A DNA stretch of 64,000 nucleotides from Gluconacetobacter tumulicola (GTDB lineage Bacteria > Pseudomonadota > Alphaproteobacteria > Acetobacterales > Acetobacteraceae). Positions 45,638 through 55,094 of the stretch are shown here, in pieces (the first letter of the stretch is position 1; the number at the start of each line of letters is the position of its first letter). Below the pieces are notes generated by a model, which worked only from the letters and a program-made list of their open reading frames with translations, ran no database searches and had not been told where the DNA came from. The stretch spans positions 1 to 64,000 of the forward strand of contig NZ_JABEQL010000017.1 of assembly GCF_014174215.1 (NCBI RefSeq). Direction: 5' to 3'. The position numbers and the translations under genes were made by a program.

Positions 45638-46260
45638 CAGATCGGCACCCCGATTGTCTGCCCCGCCGGATCGGACAGCATGCCGACCGGCGCGATATTC
45701 CCGTTGACCAGCGGCAGCACGCCACCCCCCGCGCCAGCCCCCTGCCCCAGCACCGCCCAGCCCGCCACCGTCCCGGCGCCCGACTGCTTGGCCCACACCG
45801 CCCCCGCCGGCCCGCCATCGCGTTGCAGGAAGACATCGCCCACCCACCCGGCGACCCGCCCCTCCGGCCCACCGAACCCGTCCATCACCCGCGCACCATG
45901 ATGCAACGCCACTACATCCGCCGGCCGTGCCGGCGCCACGGGCAACATCCGCGAACCCGGCGCAACCGGGCGCGGCACGGCCGCCAGCAACGCCGACAAC
46001 CGCTCCCCCCGCCCCGCCGGCACGGGTGCCGGCGGCGGAAAGGACGCCGGCAGGATCACCGAAGCCGACCCGCTGGCACCAATACTTGCCACCGGCACGC
46101 CCAGCGCCCCGGCAATCACCGACAGGTTGCGGATCGACCCGCTGGACCCGGCCTGAAGCCGCGCGAGAAACTGATAGGCCGACAGCGTCAGCCGCCCGGT
46201 CGCGGTGTCGACGAACGGCCAGTCCCCCACCGGCAGGGTCTGGCGCGGTACCGCCGGCAT
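45637..46260 (-). CDS. phage tail protein, unknown
   Basis: 207 residues. The opening PVGDWPFVDTATGRLTLSAYQFLARLQAG is a pattern seen at the start of short tail proteins in podovirus-like prophages. The end (VFLQRDGGPAGAVWAKQSG) is like a fibre attachment domain. It overlaps the large tail gene by one base. Confidence 0.55.
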   Translation of the reverse strand: MPAVPRQTLPVGDWPFVDTATGRLTLSAYQFLARLQAGSSGSIRNLSVIAGALGVPVASIGASGSASVILPASFPPPAPVPAGRGERLSALLAAVPRPVAPGSRMLPVAPARPADVVALHHGARVMDGFGGPEGRVAGWVGDVFLQRDGGPAGAVWAKQSGAGTVAGWAVLGQGAGAGGGVLPLVNGNIAPVGMLSDPAGQTIGVPI

Positions 46261-49200
46261 CACTCCATCCCCGTTTCGGTGTCCAGATAGAACCCGATCA
46301 GATTCCGCCGCACCGGGTCCGTCACCTGCAACCGCAGCACCCGCTGCCGCGCCTGCCCCAGCTTCTGCCAGCGCAGCCGCGTCCGATACGCCCCCTGCCG
46401 CCCCATCGACCGCCAAAGCCGCAACGCGCTCCAGGTCCGCGCCCCGTCATCCGACCAGTCCAGCATGATCCGCGGGTCCACACCGGGCGGATCGTCATTG
46501 ACGACATCAGCCGATTCCACAAACGCACTGCCCGCCGGGTTCGACCCCGCCGGCACGATCCCCCCCGTCACCGCAAAGCCGCCACCCGCCCCGCCATTAT
46601 CGGCAAACGCCGCCACCGGCGCCCCCGCCGCCACGGTCAGGAAAACCGGCGGCGCCACCCCCAGCGGCGCCGACCCGTCAGACGCCAGATAACGCGCCCC
46701 ACCCGCATCGGTCAGGAACAACGCCCTGTTCGCCGCCACCGACAGATCCACAAAATCCCCCGGCGCCCCCACGAACAGATCGGCAATCCGCGCCGTGGCA
46801 AAGGCCAGGCTGCCGAAACGCGTCTGATACTGCGTGCCGGCCGGCACCGGATACGTCCCCACCGCCGTCTGCTTCATGTTGCCGCAGATCGTCACCACCG
46901 ATCCGCTCACATAGGCCACGGCATTGCCATCGCTCCACGGCCCGATCGTGTAGCCCGCCCAGTCGGTGGCGGCATAGGCCTCGCCCGAAACCGGCGCCCC
47001 GATCTGCGTCGCCCGCCCGGCGGCATACCGGAACACCCGCACCGTATCCCACATGCGCGCATTGCCCCGGTTGGCCGCACTGTCCGACAGCCCCACCAGC
47101 AGAAACGACACCAGCCAGTCGCCACTCCCCCCGATCCGCGTCAGCCCCGGCTGGCCGCCATAAACATCCGTCCCCCCCTTCTGTCCGTCGGCAATGAACG
47201 CATATTCATCCGCAAACGGAATCTGCACCACGCCGGCAGAATCGATCCAGTTTTCATTGTCGATCGTATACATCGGCAATGTCCCGTTCAGCCCCGTAAG
47301 GACATTGCCGGCAAACTGCGCCGCCAGCGCATCGTAGCTGACAACCCCCATGGCAATCCGCACCATCGCCCCATGCGGCCAGGCAGGCCCGATCACGCCG
47401 AGCAATTCCGGGTTGGCATTCCCCCCGGCCACCGCATTGGCCGCCATGTCGCCCCGGCTGAAATACAGATAATGGTTGGTCCCCCCCTGCCCGTCCGGCA
47501 GAAAGAACCCGACATTGCCGTTATAACCGGACTGGATCAGCAGATGCGTCCCAAGCTGCGCGGGATAGGCATATTTGATCACCGGCACCCGGCACGCGGC
47601 CCACGCCACCGCGCTGCCCAACTGGGGATACAGCCCGTTGAGCCCACCCGACCGCGCCGCCCCACCGATGATCTGCGCAATACTGGGAAAGACCAGCACC
47701 ACACGCGGCACCGCCGGATAATCGACCTGGTAGGACAGGATCGGATCGTCGATCGTCTGAGACCCGGCCAGGAAACATTGATTGGCGCCATAGATCGGCC
47801 CCGGCCCGCCAATGGCGTTATAGACGAATCCCAGAAAGACCGGCACCGCCTGGCCATTGGCCTGATACAGCGCAATCCCTTCCCACACCGCGCCGTCATC
47901 CACCCCCACCACCAGATACTGGCCCAGCAGCAGCACCGAGACCGCATTCAGCCGGAAATTCAGCATGTCCAGCCCCGGCGCCATCGTCAGGATATCGGCC
48001 TGCACGCCGGCCTGCTCCAGCGTCCACACCACCGTGCCCGAAGGCGAGACCGCATTCACCGCCCCGCTGCCCAGCGAAATCATGTTGCCCGACCGGTCCG
48101 GCATGCACGACATATTCGCCCACCCGTTATAAACGGCGGTCGACCCGGCCGTATGGCCGCCAAACTGCGGCGCCGCCAGCAGCCCCGCGCCCTCGACAAC
48201 GCCGTTCCAGGGCGCAACGCGCCACCCCTGCCCCGCCACATTGCCGACCGGCGCCGCCGACGACCACATGACCGAGGCCGGCACCAGCGCCACCCCTCCG
48301 GCATAAAGCTGCACCTGCCGCTCCCCCGGCGACAGCGACAGCAGCAGATTCACCCACCCCGCCCCCCAGCCGGCAAAATCATAAGACGCACGCACGATCT
48401 CCCCGCCCTGCATGTCGGTCGCCCGCACCACGATCTGCGCCCCGGCCAGCGTGTCGTCATTGGCCACACCGATAAAGAAGCCCGGCCGGCTGCCCGTCGC
48501 ATCCCCACTGCCCAGCACCAGCCCGCGCGGCGCGCCGTCATCGGGCAGATCCACCCACAGGCTGACCAGCAGACTGGCCAGCCCCACCGCCATGCCCTCC
48601 GGCGCCGTCGCCCGCGTCAGCGCGGTGGGCGTCGTCAGTTCCACCCCCTGCGGCTGATAGGTCACGTTCCGCACGGCAGGCATGCCCGGCAGACCGATCC
48701 CCGTCTCCACATCCAGCTCGAACCGCCGCATGAACACGCGCCCGCGCAACCCCTGCACCGGCGGCGCGGCCAGCAACCCGCGCATGGTCGCCCCCAGCTC
48801 GGTATAGACCAGCGGATTCAACACCCCGACCACACCGCTCAGCCAATCGCCCACCAGCACCCTGCCATAGGCCATGATCGCGCAATTGGCCCGCCAGCGA
48901 CCGATCGAACTGTCTGCCCCACTGCCGGTCCAGGATTCCCGCTCGTGCCACAATCCGGTCGCCACATCATAAACCCAGGTCGCAGCCGCCGACGGAAACA
49001 GCAGGGTGATGAATTTATGCCCTTCCAGCGTGTAGCTGAAACAGCGCGCATCCGCCCGCGTCACATAGGCCTGCCACGCCCCCTCGATCGCATGGGTCGA
49101 AACACGCTGCGGCTGGTACCCCGCCAGGCGATAGAACATTCCGTCATCGCCCAGGAAAAAGAGCGTATTATCCTCCAGGCAATGCGCATGCGGCCCCGCA

Positions 49201-49880
49201 ATGCCCCGCTGGATAAACGCACCATCGAACCGTTGGAACGGAAAGGACGGCGCCGCAGTCCCGGCATCGTACCACACCTCCGTCCGCGCCGCGCCGAACA
49301 GATAGAGCTGCTCATGCGAATTCACGATCGCCAGCAACGGATCGGCCGTCGCCTCTTTCGAGGCAAACATCGTCCCGTCGAACGGCGTCACCGCCTCCGG
49401 CGGCGAGAGAAAGAATTCCTGCGTCCCGGCCCGATTGAAGACGAAATAAGTATCGAAATACACCACGCTGTCAGCCGGATAGAAATTCTCATCCGTGATC
49501 TGCCGCACACCGCCGGCCACCGAATAGGACCAGCCGGACTCCCCATCCACCCACACCAGATCGACGCCGTTGGTATCCATCGACACCGGCCCCGTCACCC
49601 AGGTCGCGCCCAGCTCCAAGCTCGACCCGTCGGCATCCACCCGATACAGCGCCTGCCCCGAGACCACATACAGCGCCCCGCCCATCAGGCACATGCCCCA
49701 CACCGGCCCGGCCCCGCACTGCGCGAACGCCACCATGCCGGGGCAGCCCCACACCGGCACCGGCGTCTTGGCATCCTTCGGCGCATATTCGGCATAGAAA
49801 TTGACGCAACGCTGCGCATCCAGCGCCACTGAGTGCGCCTGGTAAGATTGCGCGGCAAAGGCCACCTGCTGAACCGCCAT
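46260..49880 (-). CDS. large tail protein with N-terminal P22 gp10-like domain
   Basis: 1206 residues. The first 420 residues match the packaged-DNA stabilisation protein family (P22 gp10-like): AAQSYQAHSVALDAQRCVNFYAEYAP at the start, then VSMDTNGVDLVWVDGESGW, and AATWVYDVATGLWHERES near residue 330. P22 gp10 closes the DNA-filled head and is about 470 residues. The extra 750 residues are beta-rich and may add a tail-needle, spike or fibre function. The gene sits right after the gp4-like gene. Confidence 0.82.
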   Translation of the reverse strand: MAVQQVAFAAQSYQAHSVALDAQRCVNFYAEYAPKDAKTPVPVWGCPGMVAFAQCGAGPVWGMCLMGGALYVVSGQALYRVDADGSSLELGATWVTGPVSMDTNGVDLVWVDGESGWSYSVAGGVRQITDENFYPADSVVYFDTYFVFNRAGTQEFFLSPPEAVTPFDGTMFASKEATADPLLAIVNSHEQLYLFGAARTEVWYDAGTAAPSFPFQRFDGAFIQRGIAGPHAHCLEDNTLFFLGDDGMFYRLAGYQPQRVSTHAIEGAWQAYVTRADARCFSYTLEGHKFITLLFPSAAATWVYDVATGLWHERESWTGSGADSSIGRWRANCAIMAYGRVLVGDWLSGVVGVLNPLVYTELGATMRGLLAAPPVQGLRGRVFMRRFELDVETGIGLPGMPAVRNVTYQPQGVELTTPTALTRATAPEGMAVGLASLLVSLWVDLPDDGAPRGLVLGSGDATGSRPGFFIGVANDDTLAGAQIVVRATDMQGGEIVRASYDFAGWGAGWVNLLLSLSPGERQVQLYAGGVALVPASVMWSSAAPVGNVAGQGWRVAPWNGVVEGAGLLAAPQFGGHTAGSTAVYNGWANMSCMPDRSGNMISLGSGAVNAVSPSGTVVWTLEQAGVQADILTMAPGLDMLNFRLNAVSVLLLGQYLVVGVDDGAVWEGIALYQANGQAVPVFLGFVYNAIGGPGPIYGANQCFLAGSQTIDDPILSYQVDYPAVPRVVLVFPSIAQIIGGAARSGGLNGLYPQLGSAVAWAACRVPVIKYAYPAQLGTHLLIQSGYNGNVGFFLPDGQGGTNHYLYFSRGDMAANAVAGGNANPELLGVIGPAWPHGAMVRIAMGVVSYDALAAQFAGNVLTGLNGTLPMYTIDNENWIDSAGVVQIPFADEYAFIADGQKGGTDVYGGQPGLTRIGGSGDWLVSFLLVGLSDSAANRGNARMWDTVRVFRYAAGRATQIGAPVSGEAYAATDWAGYTIGPWSDGNAVAYVSGSVVTICGNMKQTAVGTYPVPAGTQYQTRFGSLAFATARIADLFVGAPGDFVDLSVAANRALFLTDAGGARYLASDGSAPLGVAPPVFLTVAAGAPVAAFADNGGAGGGFAVTGGIVPAGSNPAGSAFVESADVVNDDPPGVDPRIMLDWSDDGARTWSALRLWRSMGRQGAYRTRLRWQKLGQARQRVLRLQVTDPVRRNLIGFYLDTETGME

Positions 49881-49885
49881 CGCCC

Positions 49886-51772
49886 CTACCCCGCCCGCCC
49901 GGCCGGCCCCGCGCCGGCACCAAACAGCACCGATTGCGGCTCCCGATCCCAGGCCTGCGCCACCATCAATTTGCTGACGGCCTCCTGCTTCAGAATCGCA
50001 TATTGCGCCGGATCGACCGGCCCTTTCCCCGATCCGTTATATTCCGGCCATAATTCCACAGCGAGGTTCCAGCGCATCGCGGCCAGCCACTCATCGGGAA
50101 AATCCGGCACCGAAGTCAGATCGGCAAACGGCATCAGCGGCCGCTGCGCGGTAAACGCCACCGCACTGCCACTGTCCGAGGGCGCGGGCCATACATGCAG
50201 CACCCCCGTCCCCAATTGCGGATCGTAGAAGAACTGCGTCACCACACCAGGCACGCTCTTGTTCGGAATATTGGCGTAATCCAGACGCGACATCGGCACC
50301 AGCGGGACCTCCACCGCCTGCCCGCCGCCCGCGAACTGCCGTCGCCGCGCCGCCGGCACCCGCAACGGCCGCACCATCGGGCAAGGATAGGCCACAACCC
50401 GCGCCCCCTCAGACGCCGCGGACGGCAACGGCGCGGCCAGCGTCAGCCCGCCCCCCGAAACCGCCACCACACCGGTCCAGAACACACCCCCGCCATCCAG
50501 CCAGAGTCCCACCCGCCAGCCGGCAGCGATCCCCGCCACAGCCCCAACCGTCACCTGCGCCCCCGCACCCGCCGCCGCCAGCACCGTCTCGACACACTGG
50601 CTGCTCACCGCAACCGCATCCGCCGACCCGGCCCCGATCAGGTACCGCACCTGCCCCGGCTGCAGGAACAGCGTGCACTCTTCTTCCGCCCACACATGAA
50701 TGCCCGAAGCCTGCCACGCCTGCACCATCGCATTCAGCGACGCGAACGCATTCTCCACCAGCCCCAGGCGCGGCACATCCTGCGGCCCCACCGCCCCGCA
50801 CAGCCGCAATGCCCCCGCGATCATCTGATAGACCGGCTGGCTGAACGGGCAGGTGGTCGTCCCCGCCGGCTCCCGATCCCACTGCGCCACCACGGCGAAT
50901 TTCTCCGCCGCCATCGCCTTCAGCATCTCGAAACGCTGGGCCGGGCAGTCATATTCCGGCGCCAGTTCCACCGCCAGCGCGAAACGCAGCGCCGAGATCC
51001 ATTCCTGCGGCACATCGGCACGATCGGCCGCACCGCCCACATCCTGCAACGGAAGCTGGCAGGTCAGGGTCACCGCCACCTGCCCGCTTCCAGGCGCCGG
51101 ATAGACACTGAAAAGACCGGTCCCCACCTGCGGATCGTAAAAATACTGCACCGGACTCCCACCCGGCGTCCCCTTGCCCGACAGGTTCGCATAATCCAGC
51201 CGCGCCATCGGAATCAGCGGCGTCTCCACCCCCGTCGCCAGATCGACGGCCCGCGCCCCGATCACCGTCAGCGGCCGCACGAACGGCGCGCCATAAGCGA
51301 CCACCACCGCCCCCGCCGATACCGCGCCGCCCAGCCCCGATGCCAGATAGACCGTTCCACCGACCACCGACAGAACCGAGCTCCAGAACAGCCCGCCCCC
51401 ATCCAGCACAATGCCGATCCGGCAGCCGGCCGCGATGCCGGCAACAGAGGCCACCGTCACCTGCGCCGCCCCCGCCACCACCGGCGCTCCCGCAACCGTG
51501 GCCACATAGCCCTGCGCCACATTGTCCGCACTGCCGACGCCGATCCCATACCGGGCCTGCCCGGGCTGGAGAAACACCGTCCCCTCACCCTGCGCCCAGA
51601 CATGCACGCCCGACACCTGCCACGCCTTGATCAGCCCGTTCAGCGCAGACAGCGCGTCCTGATATTCATTCGCCGGCGGCACCTCCCCGCTGGCCATCGC
51701 GCCGATCAGCCGCAGCGCGCCGTTGATGATGTCGGATGTCCCGGGGTTCCAGCCCGCGCTCCCGGTCATCAT
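49886..51772 (-). CDS. tandemly duplicated, fused P22 gp4-like tail-accessory protein
   Basis: 628 residues in two homologous halves. Residues 14-312 begin IINGALRLIGAMASG and hold VHVWAQGEGTVFLQPGQARYGIG and SALRFALAVELAPEYD. Residues 320-615 begin MIAGALRLCGAVG and hold IHVWAEEECTLFLQPGQVRYLIG and AAMRWNLAVELWPEYN. P22-type gp4 is a single unit of about 160 residues joining portal and tail; here each repeat is near 300 residues. Both copies keep a Trp-rich core. It is encoded five bases before the gp10-like gene. Confidence 0.75.
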   Translation of the reverse strand: MMTGSAGWNPGTSDIINGALRLIGAMASGEVPPANEYQDALSALNGLIKAWQVSGVHVWAQGEGTVFLQPGQARYGIGVGSADNVAQGYVATVAGAPVVAGAAQVTVASVAGIAAGCRIGIVLDGGGLFWSSVLSVVGGTVYLASGLGGAVSAGAVVVAYGAPFVRPLTVIGARAVDLATGVETPLIPMARLDYANLSGKGTPGGSPVQYFYDPQVGTGLFSVYPAPGSGQVAVTLTCQLPLQDVGGAADRADVPQEWISALRFALAVELAPEYDCPAQRFEMLKAMAAEKFAVVAQWDREPAGTTTCPFSQPVYQMIAGALRLCGAVGPQDVPRLGLVENAFASLNAMVQAWQASGIHVWAEEECTLFLQPGQVRYLIGAGSADAVAVSSQCVETVLAAAGAGAQVTVGAVAGIAAGWRVGLWLDGGGVFWTGVVAVSGGGLTLAAPLPSAASEGARVVAYPCPMVRPLRVPAARRRQFAGGGQAVEVPLVPMSRLDYANIPNKSVPGVVTQFFYDPQLGTGVLHVWPAPSDSGSAVAFTAQRPLMPFADLTSVPDFPDEWLAAMRWNLAVELWPEYNGSGKGPVDPAQYAILKQEAVSKLMVAQAWDREPQSVLFGAGAGPAGRAG

Positions 51773-51821
51773 GCCGGCACCGGATCAAGACGACTGACCG
51801 GATAGGCCCCCGCCGGCACCG

Positions 51822-52346
51822 TCACGCCCCGACCCCAAGCGGCTTATCGCCCTCGACCATCAGGAAAGACGAAGACGATTCCTGCACTATCTTCAGCACC
51901 ATGTTCTCCATCCCCCCGCCCAGCACCCCCACCGCACCCGGCAGAACCGGCACGATGGTCAGCATTCCGCCGCCGATCGCCACGATCGAGACCGCAACAT
52001 TCTCACCCCGGTCGAGCATGATCTGAACCCGGTCACCAACGGCGAAACCGAGCGTGGACGCCACCGCCACCACGCCGCTCCCGGCGGCGGCGGGCGCCGC
52101 CACGCAGGTTCCCACCACGGTAAAGCGGTTCTCCTGGCGCGGCCGGGCCACATCCACACTCTGCTCGTCCGCCACCCCGCGCACGAAATCCTGCGGCTGC
52201 TGCGCCTCCCACCGCCTTCCATCCACCAGGGCCTGTCCGGTCTGCCCGCCAGGGATGGTGCGCGCCCGCGACCGCCGGATCTTGAAACCCGACAGGTCGT
52301 CCAGCACATAATGGTCGCCGGGCCGGTACCGCCAGGGCTCGCTCAC
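51822..52346 (-). CDS. phage virion-type protein, unknown
   Basis: 174 residues from the GTG at 52346, with GGGAGAG upstream; the in-frame ATG further up has no ribosome site. The N-terminus (WRYRPGDHYVLDDLSGFKIRRSRAR) is followed by RRWEAQQPQDFVRGVADEQSV, a pattern common to small head/tail proteins in similar phages. The middle is Gly/Val-rich. Function not known. Confidence 0.6.
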   Translation of the reverse strand: MSEPWRYRPGDHYVLDDLSGFKIRRSRARTIPGGQTGQALVDGRRWEAQQPQDFVRGVADEQSVDVARPRQENRFTVVGTCVAAPAAAGSGVVAVASTLGFAVGDRVQIMLDRGENVAVSIVAIGGGMLTIVPVLPGAVGVLGGGMENMVLKIVQESSSSFLMVEGDKPLGVGA

Positions 52347-52359
52347 ATTCGCTCTCCCG

Positions 52360-52767
52360 TCACGCCTGCGGCACACCCTTGATCATCTCAAGAACGATCG
52401 TGGCCGCGCTCCCCGCCCCGGCCCCCATCGTCGTCAGCAGGATCGATCCCGTCGCCCCCGCCGCTTTCGGATTGGGAACGCCCTGAAACCGACGAAAATC
52501 CAGATGCCCGAAGCCCGACAGCGTCGCCAGATCCACCGGCTCCGTCGCCTCCCATTGCAGCCGCGCCACCATCCCATGCACATCATAGGCAATGCGCCGC
52601 ACCATCAGATGCACCCCCGGCACCTGTCCACCGACCGCAAAAGCCATGGATTGCGCATCCACGATCTTCATCCCCGCCAGCCCGGTCCCATCGCTGACAT
52701 CCGTCACGCGCAGAACCAGATGACGTGGACCATTCGCGATCACCTGAACAGTCGTCACATCCGCCAT
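52360..52767 (-). CDS. phage virion-type protein, unknown
   Basis: 135 residues of beta-rich composition with a hydrophobic Gly/Ala/Ser C-terminal part (TGSILLTTMGAGAGSAATIVLEM). It lies between the small His/Pro-rich gene and the next structural gene, 13 bases from the GTG of the latter. A head-tail joining or decoration role is possible. No family is recognised. Confidence 0.6.
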   Translation of the reverse strand: MADVTTVQVIANGPRHLVLRVTDVSDGTGLAGMKIVDAQSMAFAVGGQVPGVHLMVRRIAYDVHGMVARLQWEATEPVDLATLSGFGHLDFRRFQGVPNPKAAGATGSILLTTMGAGAGSAATIVLEMIKGVPQA

Positions 52768-52821
52768 GCCGTCCCTCCCCGCATCAGGGCGCAGCCGGCC
52801 CCACCGGCCGCGCCCACGCCA

Positions 52822-52971
52822 TCAGCCCCGACGCGTCGTCGGCGCCGGCTTGCGGCGTACCGGCACGGTCTTCGCTTCGGCCGGCACCTGCGCGGCACCA
52901 TGGTAATGATGATGCACCTCCACCACGGCGGGACGGCGGGGAGTCGGAGGAGTCGGCTTGCGTTTGGTCAT
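52822..52971 (-). CDS. 49-residue Pro/His-rich phage protein
   Basis: Basic, proline-rich peptide with a HHHYH cluster near residue 23 and an Arg-rich end. GGAG lies about ten bases upstream of the ATG at 52971. Such short basic genes occur beside capsid genes in related prophages. Function unknown. Confidence 0.5.
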   Translation of the reverse strand: MTKRKPTPPTPRRPAVVEVHHHYHGAAQVPAEAKTVPVRRKPAPTTRRG

Positions 52972-52997
52972 GAGGATTGCTCCATTGTCAGCGTTCT

Positions 52998-53117
52998 GTT
53001 CTTTTTTGAAAAAAAGAACCAAAAAACTTTTGATCAATTAAAGAAAAGACTCTTATCCGCGCATACAACACCAAACGAATAAAAGTCTTTTTGCTTCTTT
53101 TTCTTCAGAAAAAGAAG
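52998..53117. repeat. family A twin-hairpin element, copy 4
   Basis: The GTTCTTTTTT/AAAAAAGAAC hairpin at 52998-53019 and the CTTCTTTTTCT/AGAAAAAGAAG hairpin at 53094-53117, same order as copy 1. It lies within the minus-strand phage run just after the capsid stop, so it would separate head and tail transcription. Confidence 0.85.
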
Positions 53118-53123
53118 AGAACC

Positions 53124-54032
53124 TTAAACCCCAGGCGTCCCATACAACCCCCGCCAATCCGCCCAGTATCCGGAATAGCGTTCGTAACAGGCCGCCTTGG
53201 CATTCCTCGTGTCGAAATCATTGTCCTGATCGAACGAGATCGGATCACGCTCATAATAGGTCAGCGAATTCGGCACATTGGTCCGGATGAACCACGCCGT
53301 CTGGCTGGTGAAGTAATGGTTCAGCTTGATACCTTCGGGGAACGCATTGGTCGCCCGCAGCACGTTGATCGCATTGTTCGCCGTATCGTTCTGCAGCACC
53401 GAATTGCACACCCGGTTGGCCTCGAACCACAGCGCCGAAGGCACATTGAGCGTGCGCGGCAGCGCCGAAATCCGCATCCCCCGATTATTCTGACACTGCA
53501 TGATCTGCACCGTCAGATCCTCGATCGCCGCCTCCGACAGATCCGCCGCCGTCCCCAGCAGGTTCGACTGGCTGCCCGCCAGCGTCGGATGACCGGCCGA
53601 AATCAGCGGCGCCCCATCGCCCCCCAGCGCGCTGGCCGAAAACGCCATGTTGTAAATGCCGGCCAGCACGTTTTCCTTGGTCTGGCGCATCGAAAACGCC
53701 AGCTGCGCGGCCCGGCGCTTCGACACCGCCTCATACAGATTGTCGCGCAGCTCCTCATAGGTCACGATATAGCCCAGCGCATACGCCACATGCGTAAAGC
53801 GGCTGACCGCACCCTGCGCTTCCGTGTCGTAATAGATCTGCTGCCCCTGCGGCTTCACCGGCGCCAGGCCGAAGCCGGTAATCTCGACCTCCTCCTCATA
53901 CGCCTTGTCCGACGTCTGCTTGTCGAACAGATCCAGATATTCGACGCGATGCTCGTCATAGCTGCGCCCCCACCACGCCTTGATACCGGGCCAGAGAGCC
54001 TTGGGGTGCGCGCCCGTCGTAATTACGGCCAT
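53124..54032 (-). CDS. phage major capsid protein (Mu gpT/P22-like fold family)
   Basis: 302 residues. ALWPGIKAWWGRSYDEHRVEYLDLFDKQTS at the start, AVSKRRAAQLAFSMRQTKENVLAGIYNMAF in the middle and the FYRDPISFDQDND-like C-terminal part are those of Mu-type gpT major head proteins. It forms the icosahedral shell. A small head protein gene precedes it by 12 bases. Copy 4 of the family A repeat follows. Confidence 0.85.
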   Translation of the reverse strand: MAVITTGAHPKALWPGIKAWWGRSYDEHRVEYLDLFDKQTSDKAYEEEVEITGFGLAPVKPQGQQIYYDTEAQGAVSRFTHVAYALGYIVTYEELRDNLYEAVSKRRAAQLAFSMRQTKENVLAGIYNMAFSASALGGDGAPLISAGHPTLAGSQSNLLGTAADLSEAAIEDLTVQIMQCQNNRGMRISALPRTLNVPSALWFEANRVCNSVLQNDTANNAINVLRATNAFPEGIKLNHYFTSQTAWFIRTNVPNSLTYYERDPISFDQDNDFDTRNAKAACYERYSGYWADWRGLYGTPGV

Positions 54033-54044
54033 TGAACAGACTCC

Positions 54045-54638
54045 TCAGACGCCAAGCGTGCTGGTGATGGAATGAAGATTGATGCGGCACAGCCACTTCG
54101 CGTTGGCGCCGATCGCATTGTCGATCGCCTGATACGCCCGCAGAATGCGCATCTGCCCGGTCGCCAGCGTCCCCGCGCTGCTCGACTGGATCTGCCACCC
54201 CGACTGCGCCGACACGGTCGATCCCGCCCCCGCCACCAGGTTGACATTGCCCGACACGGCACCGGCCGACAGCGCACCGCCCACCGAATCCTCCTGCACC
54301 GCAAGGACCAGATTCGGATCGTCGGCCACATAGACATAGGCCGCCTGCCCCGCCGGCAGATACGGCGCCTGGTTCTGCAACAGCGGCAGAACCAGCTCGC
54401 CCGCATTGCTGGCAATGCCCTGCATCGCCCCGGTCACCAGGCCAGACGCCCCGGCCGTGGCAATCCCCACCGCCGGCACGCCATTGGCATCCGCCCCCGG
54501 CAACACCACCAGCGGATCGCCCAGAAACAACGGCGTCGGATTGCTCGCCGGCACATAATAAACCTGCACGCCGCCGGCATACGGCGCACCGGACGCATAA
54601 GCCATCGGCCGCAGGCCAAATGGAGCATTGGAATTCAT
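54045..54638 (-). CDS. phage head protein, decoration-type
   Basis: 197 residues. The opening MNSNAPFGLRPMAYASGAPYAGG is typical of proteins encoded before gpT-like capsid genes, and the rest is Ala/Val/Gly-rich with predicted beta structure. A head-decoration role is likely. Position just before the major capsid gene supports this. Confidence 0.72.
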   Translation of the reverse strand: MNSNAPFGLRPMAYASGAPYAGGVQVYYVPASNPTPLFLGDPLVVLPGADANGVPAVGIATAGASGLVTGAMQGIASNAGELVLPLLQNQAPYLPAGQAAYVYVADDPNLVLAVQEDSVGGALSAGAVSGNVNLVAGAGSTVSAQSGWQIQSSSAGTLATGQMRILRAYQAIDNAIGANAKWLCRINLHSITSTLGV

Positions 54639-54722
54639 CGGCAGACCTCTGCACGGGTGAAAAGGCGGCAGGCACGCCATGCGCCCGCCGAATCGTCCTT
54701 GCCTGTTTGTGCTGCCTGAACT

Positions 54723-54918
54723 CTTCTTTTTCTGAAGAAAAAGAAGCAAAAAGACTTTTGATCGTTTCTCGATAGCATATGGATGGAGAGGGAGTATTCC
54801 TAAAAATCCACAGTTTTATATATTAAAATAATCAGGACCCCATTCCAGACCCTGCCTCACCACGAGAAACCGAACCCAAAATCCAAAAGTTTTTTGGTTC
54901 TTTTTTTCAAAAAAGAAC
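54723..54918. repeat. family A twin-hairpin element, copy 5 (long form)
   Basis: CTTCTTTTTCT/AGAAAAAGAAG hairpin at 54723-54746 and GTTCTTTTTTT/AAAAAAGAAC hairpin at 54897-54918, with a 150-base middle. The middle includes a block that is nearly identical to one in copy 6 (GTTTCTCGATAGCAT onward to CCTAAAAATCCA), so copies 5 and 6 are recent relatives. Confidence 0.85.
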
Positions 54919-54929
54919 GCCCTGCTCCC

Positions 54930-55092
54930 GGAGTCTGGCTGGAAATGTGGGCTGGTGAGCGAGAGCGGCCCGCTACGGGCCGCGCCCGTCGCGTGTTTCC
55001 GAGCACCGAAGCGGAGCGGCCTTATGGGCCGTGAGCATCGGAGCGCAGGAAACGCACGTCGGATCGCCACCAGCGCGCATTTACGACCAGAC
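54930..55092. repeat. family B branched inverted-repeat element, copy 2
   Basis: It aligns along its length with the copy at 6849. The outer pairing is TCTGGCTGGAAATG (54934) with CATTTACGACCAGA (55078). Inside, GCTGGTG pairs with CACCAGC where copy 1 has GCTGGCG with CGCCAGC, and GTTTCC pairs with GGAAAC where copy 1 has GTTGCC with GGCAAC. These paired changes keep the fold. Its right edge abuts the stop of the gene at 55095. Confidence 0.8.
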
Positions 55093-55094
55093 GC

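Noticed and set aside
45927-49832. 1301-codon plus-strand ORF, Arg/Pro/His-rich
   Set aside because: Lies opposite the gp10-like gene and has no recognisable motif.
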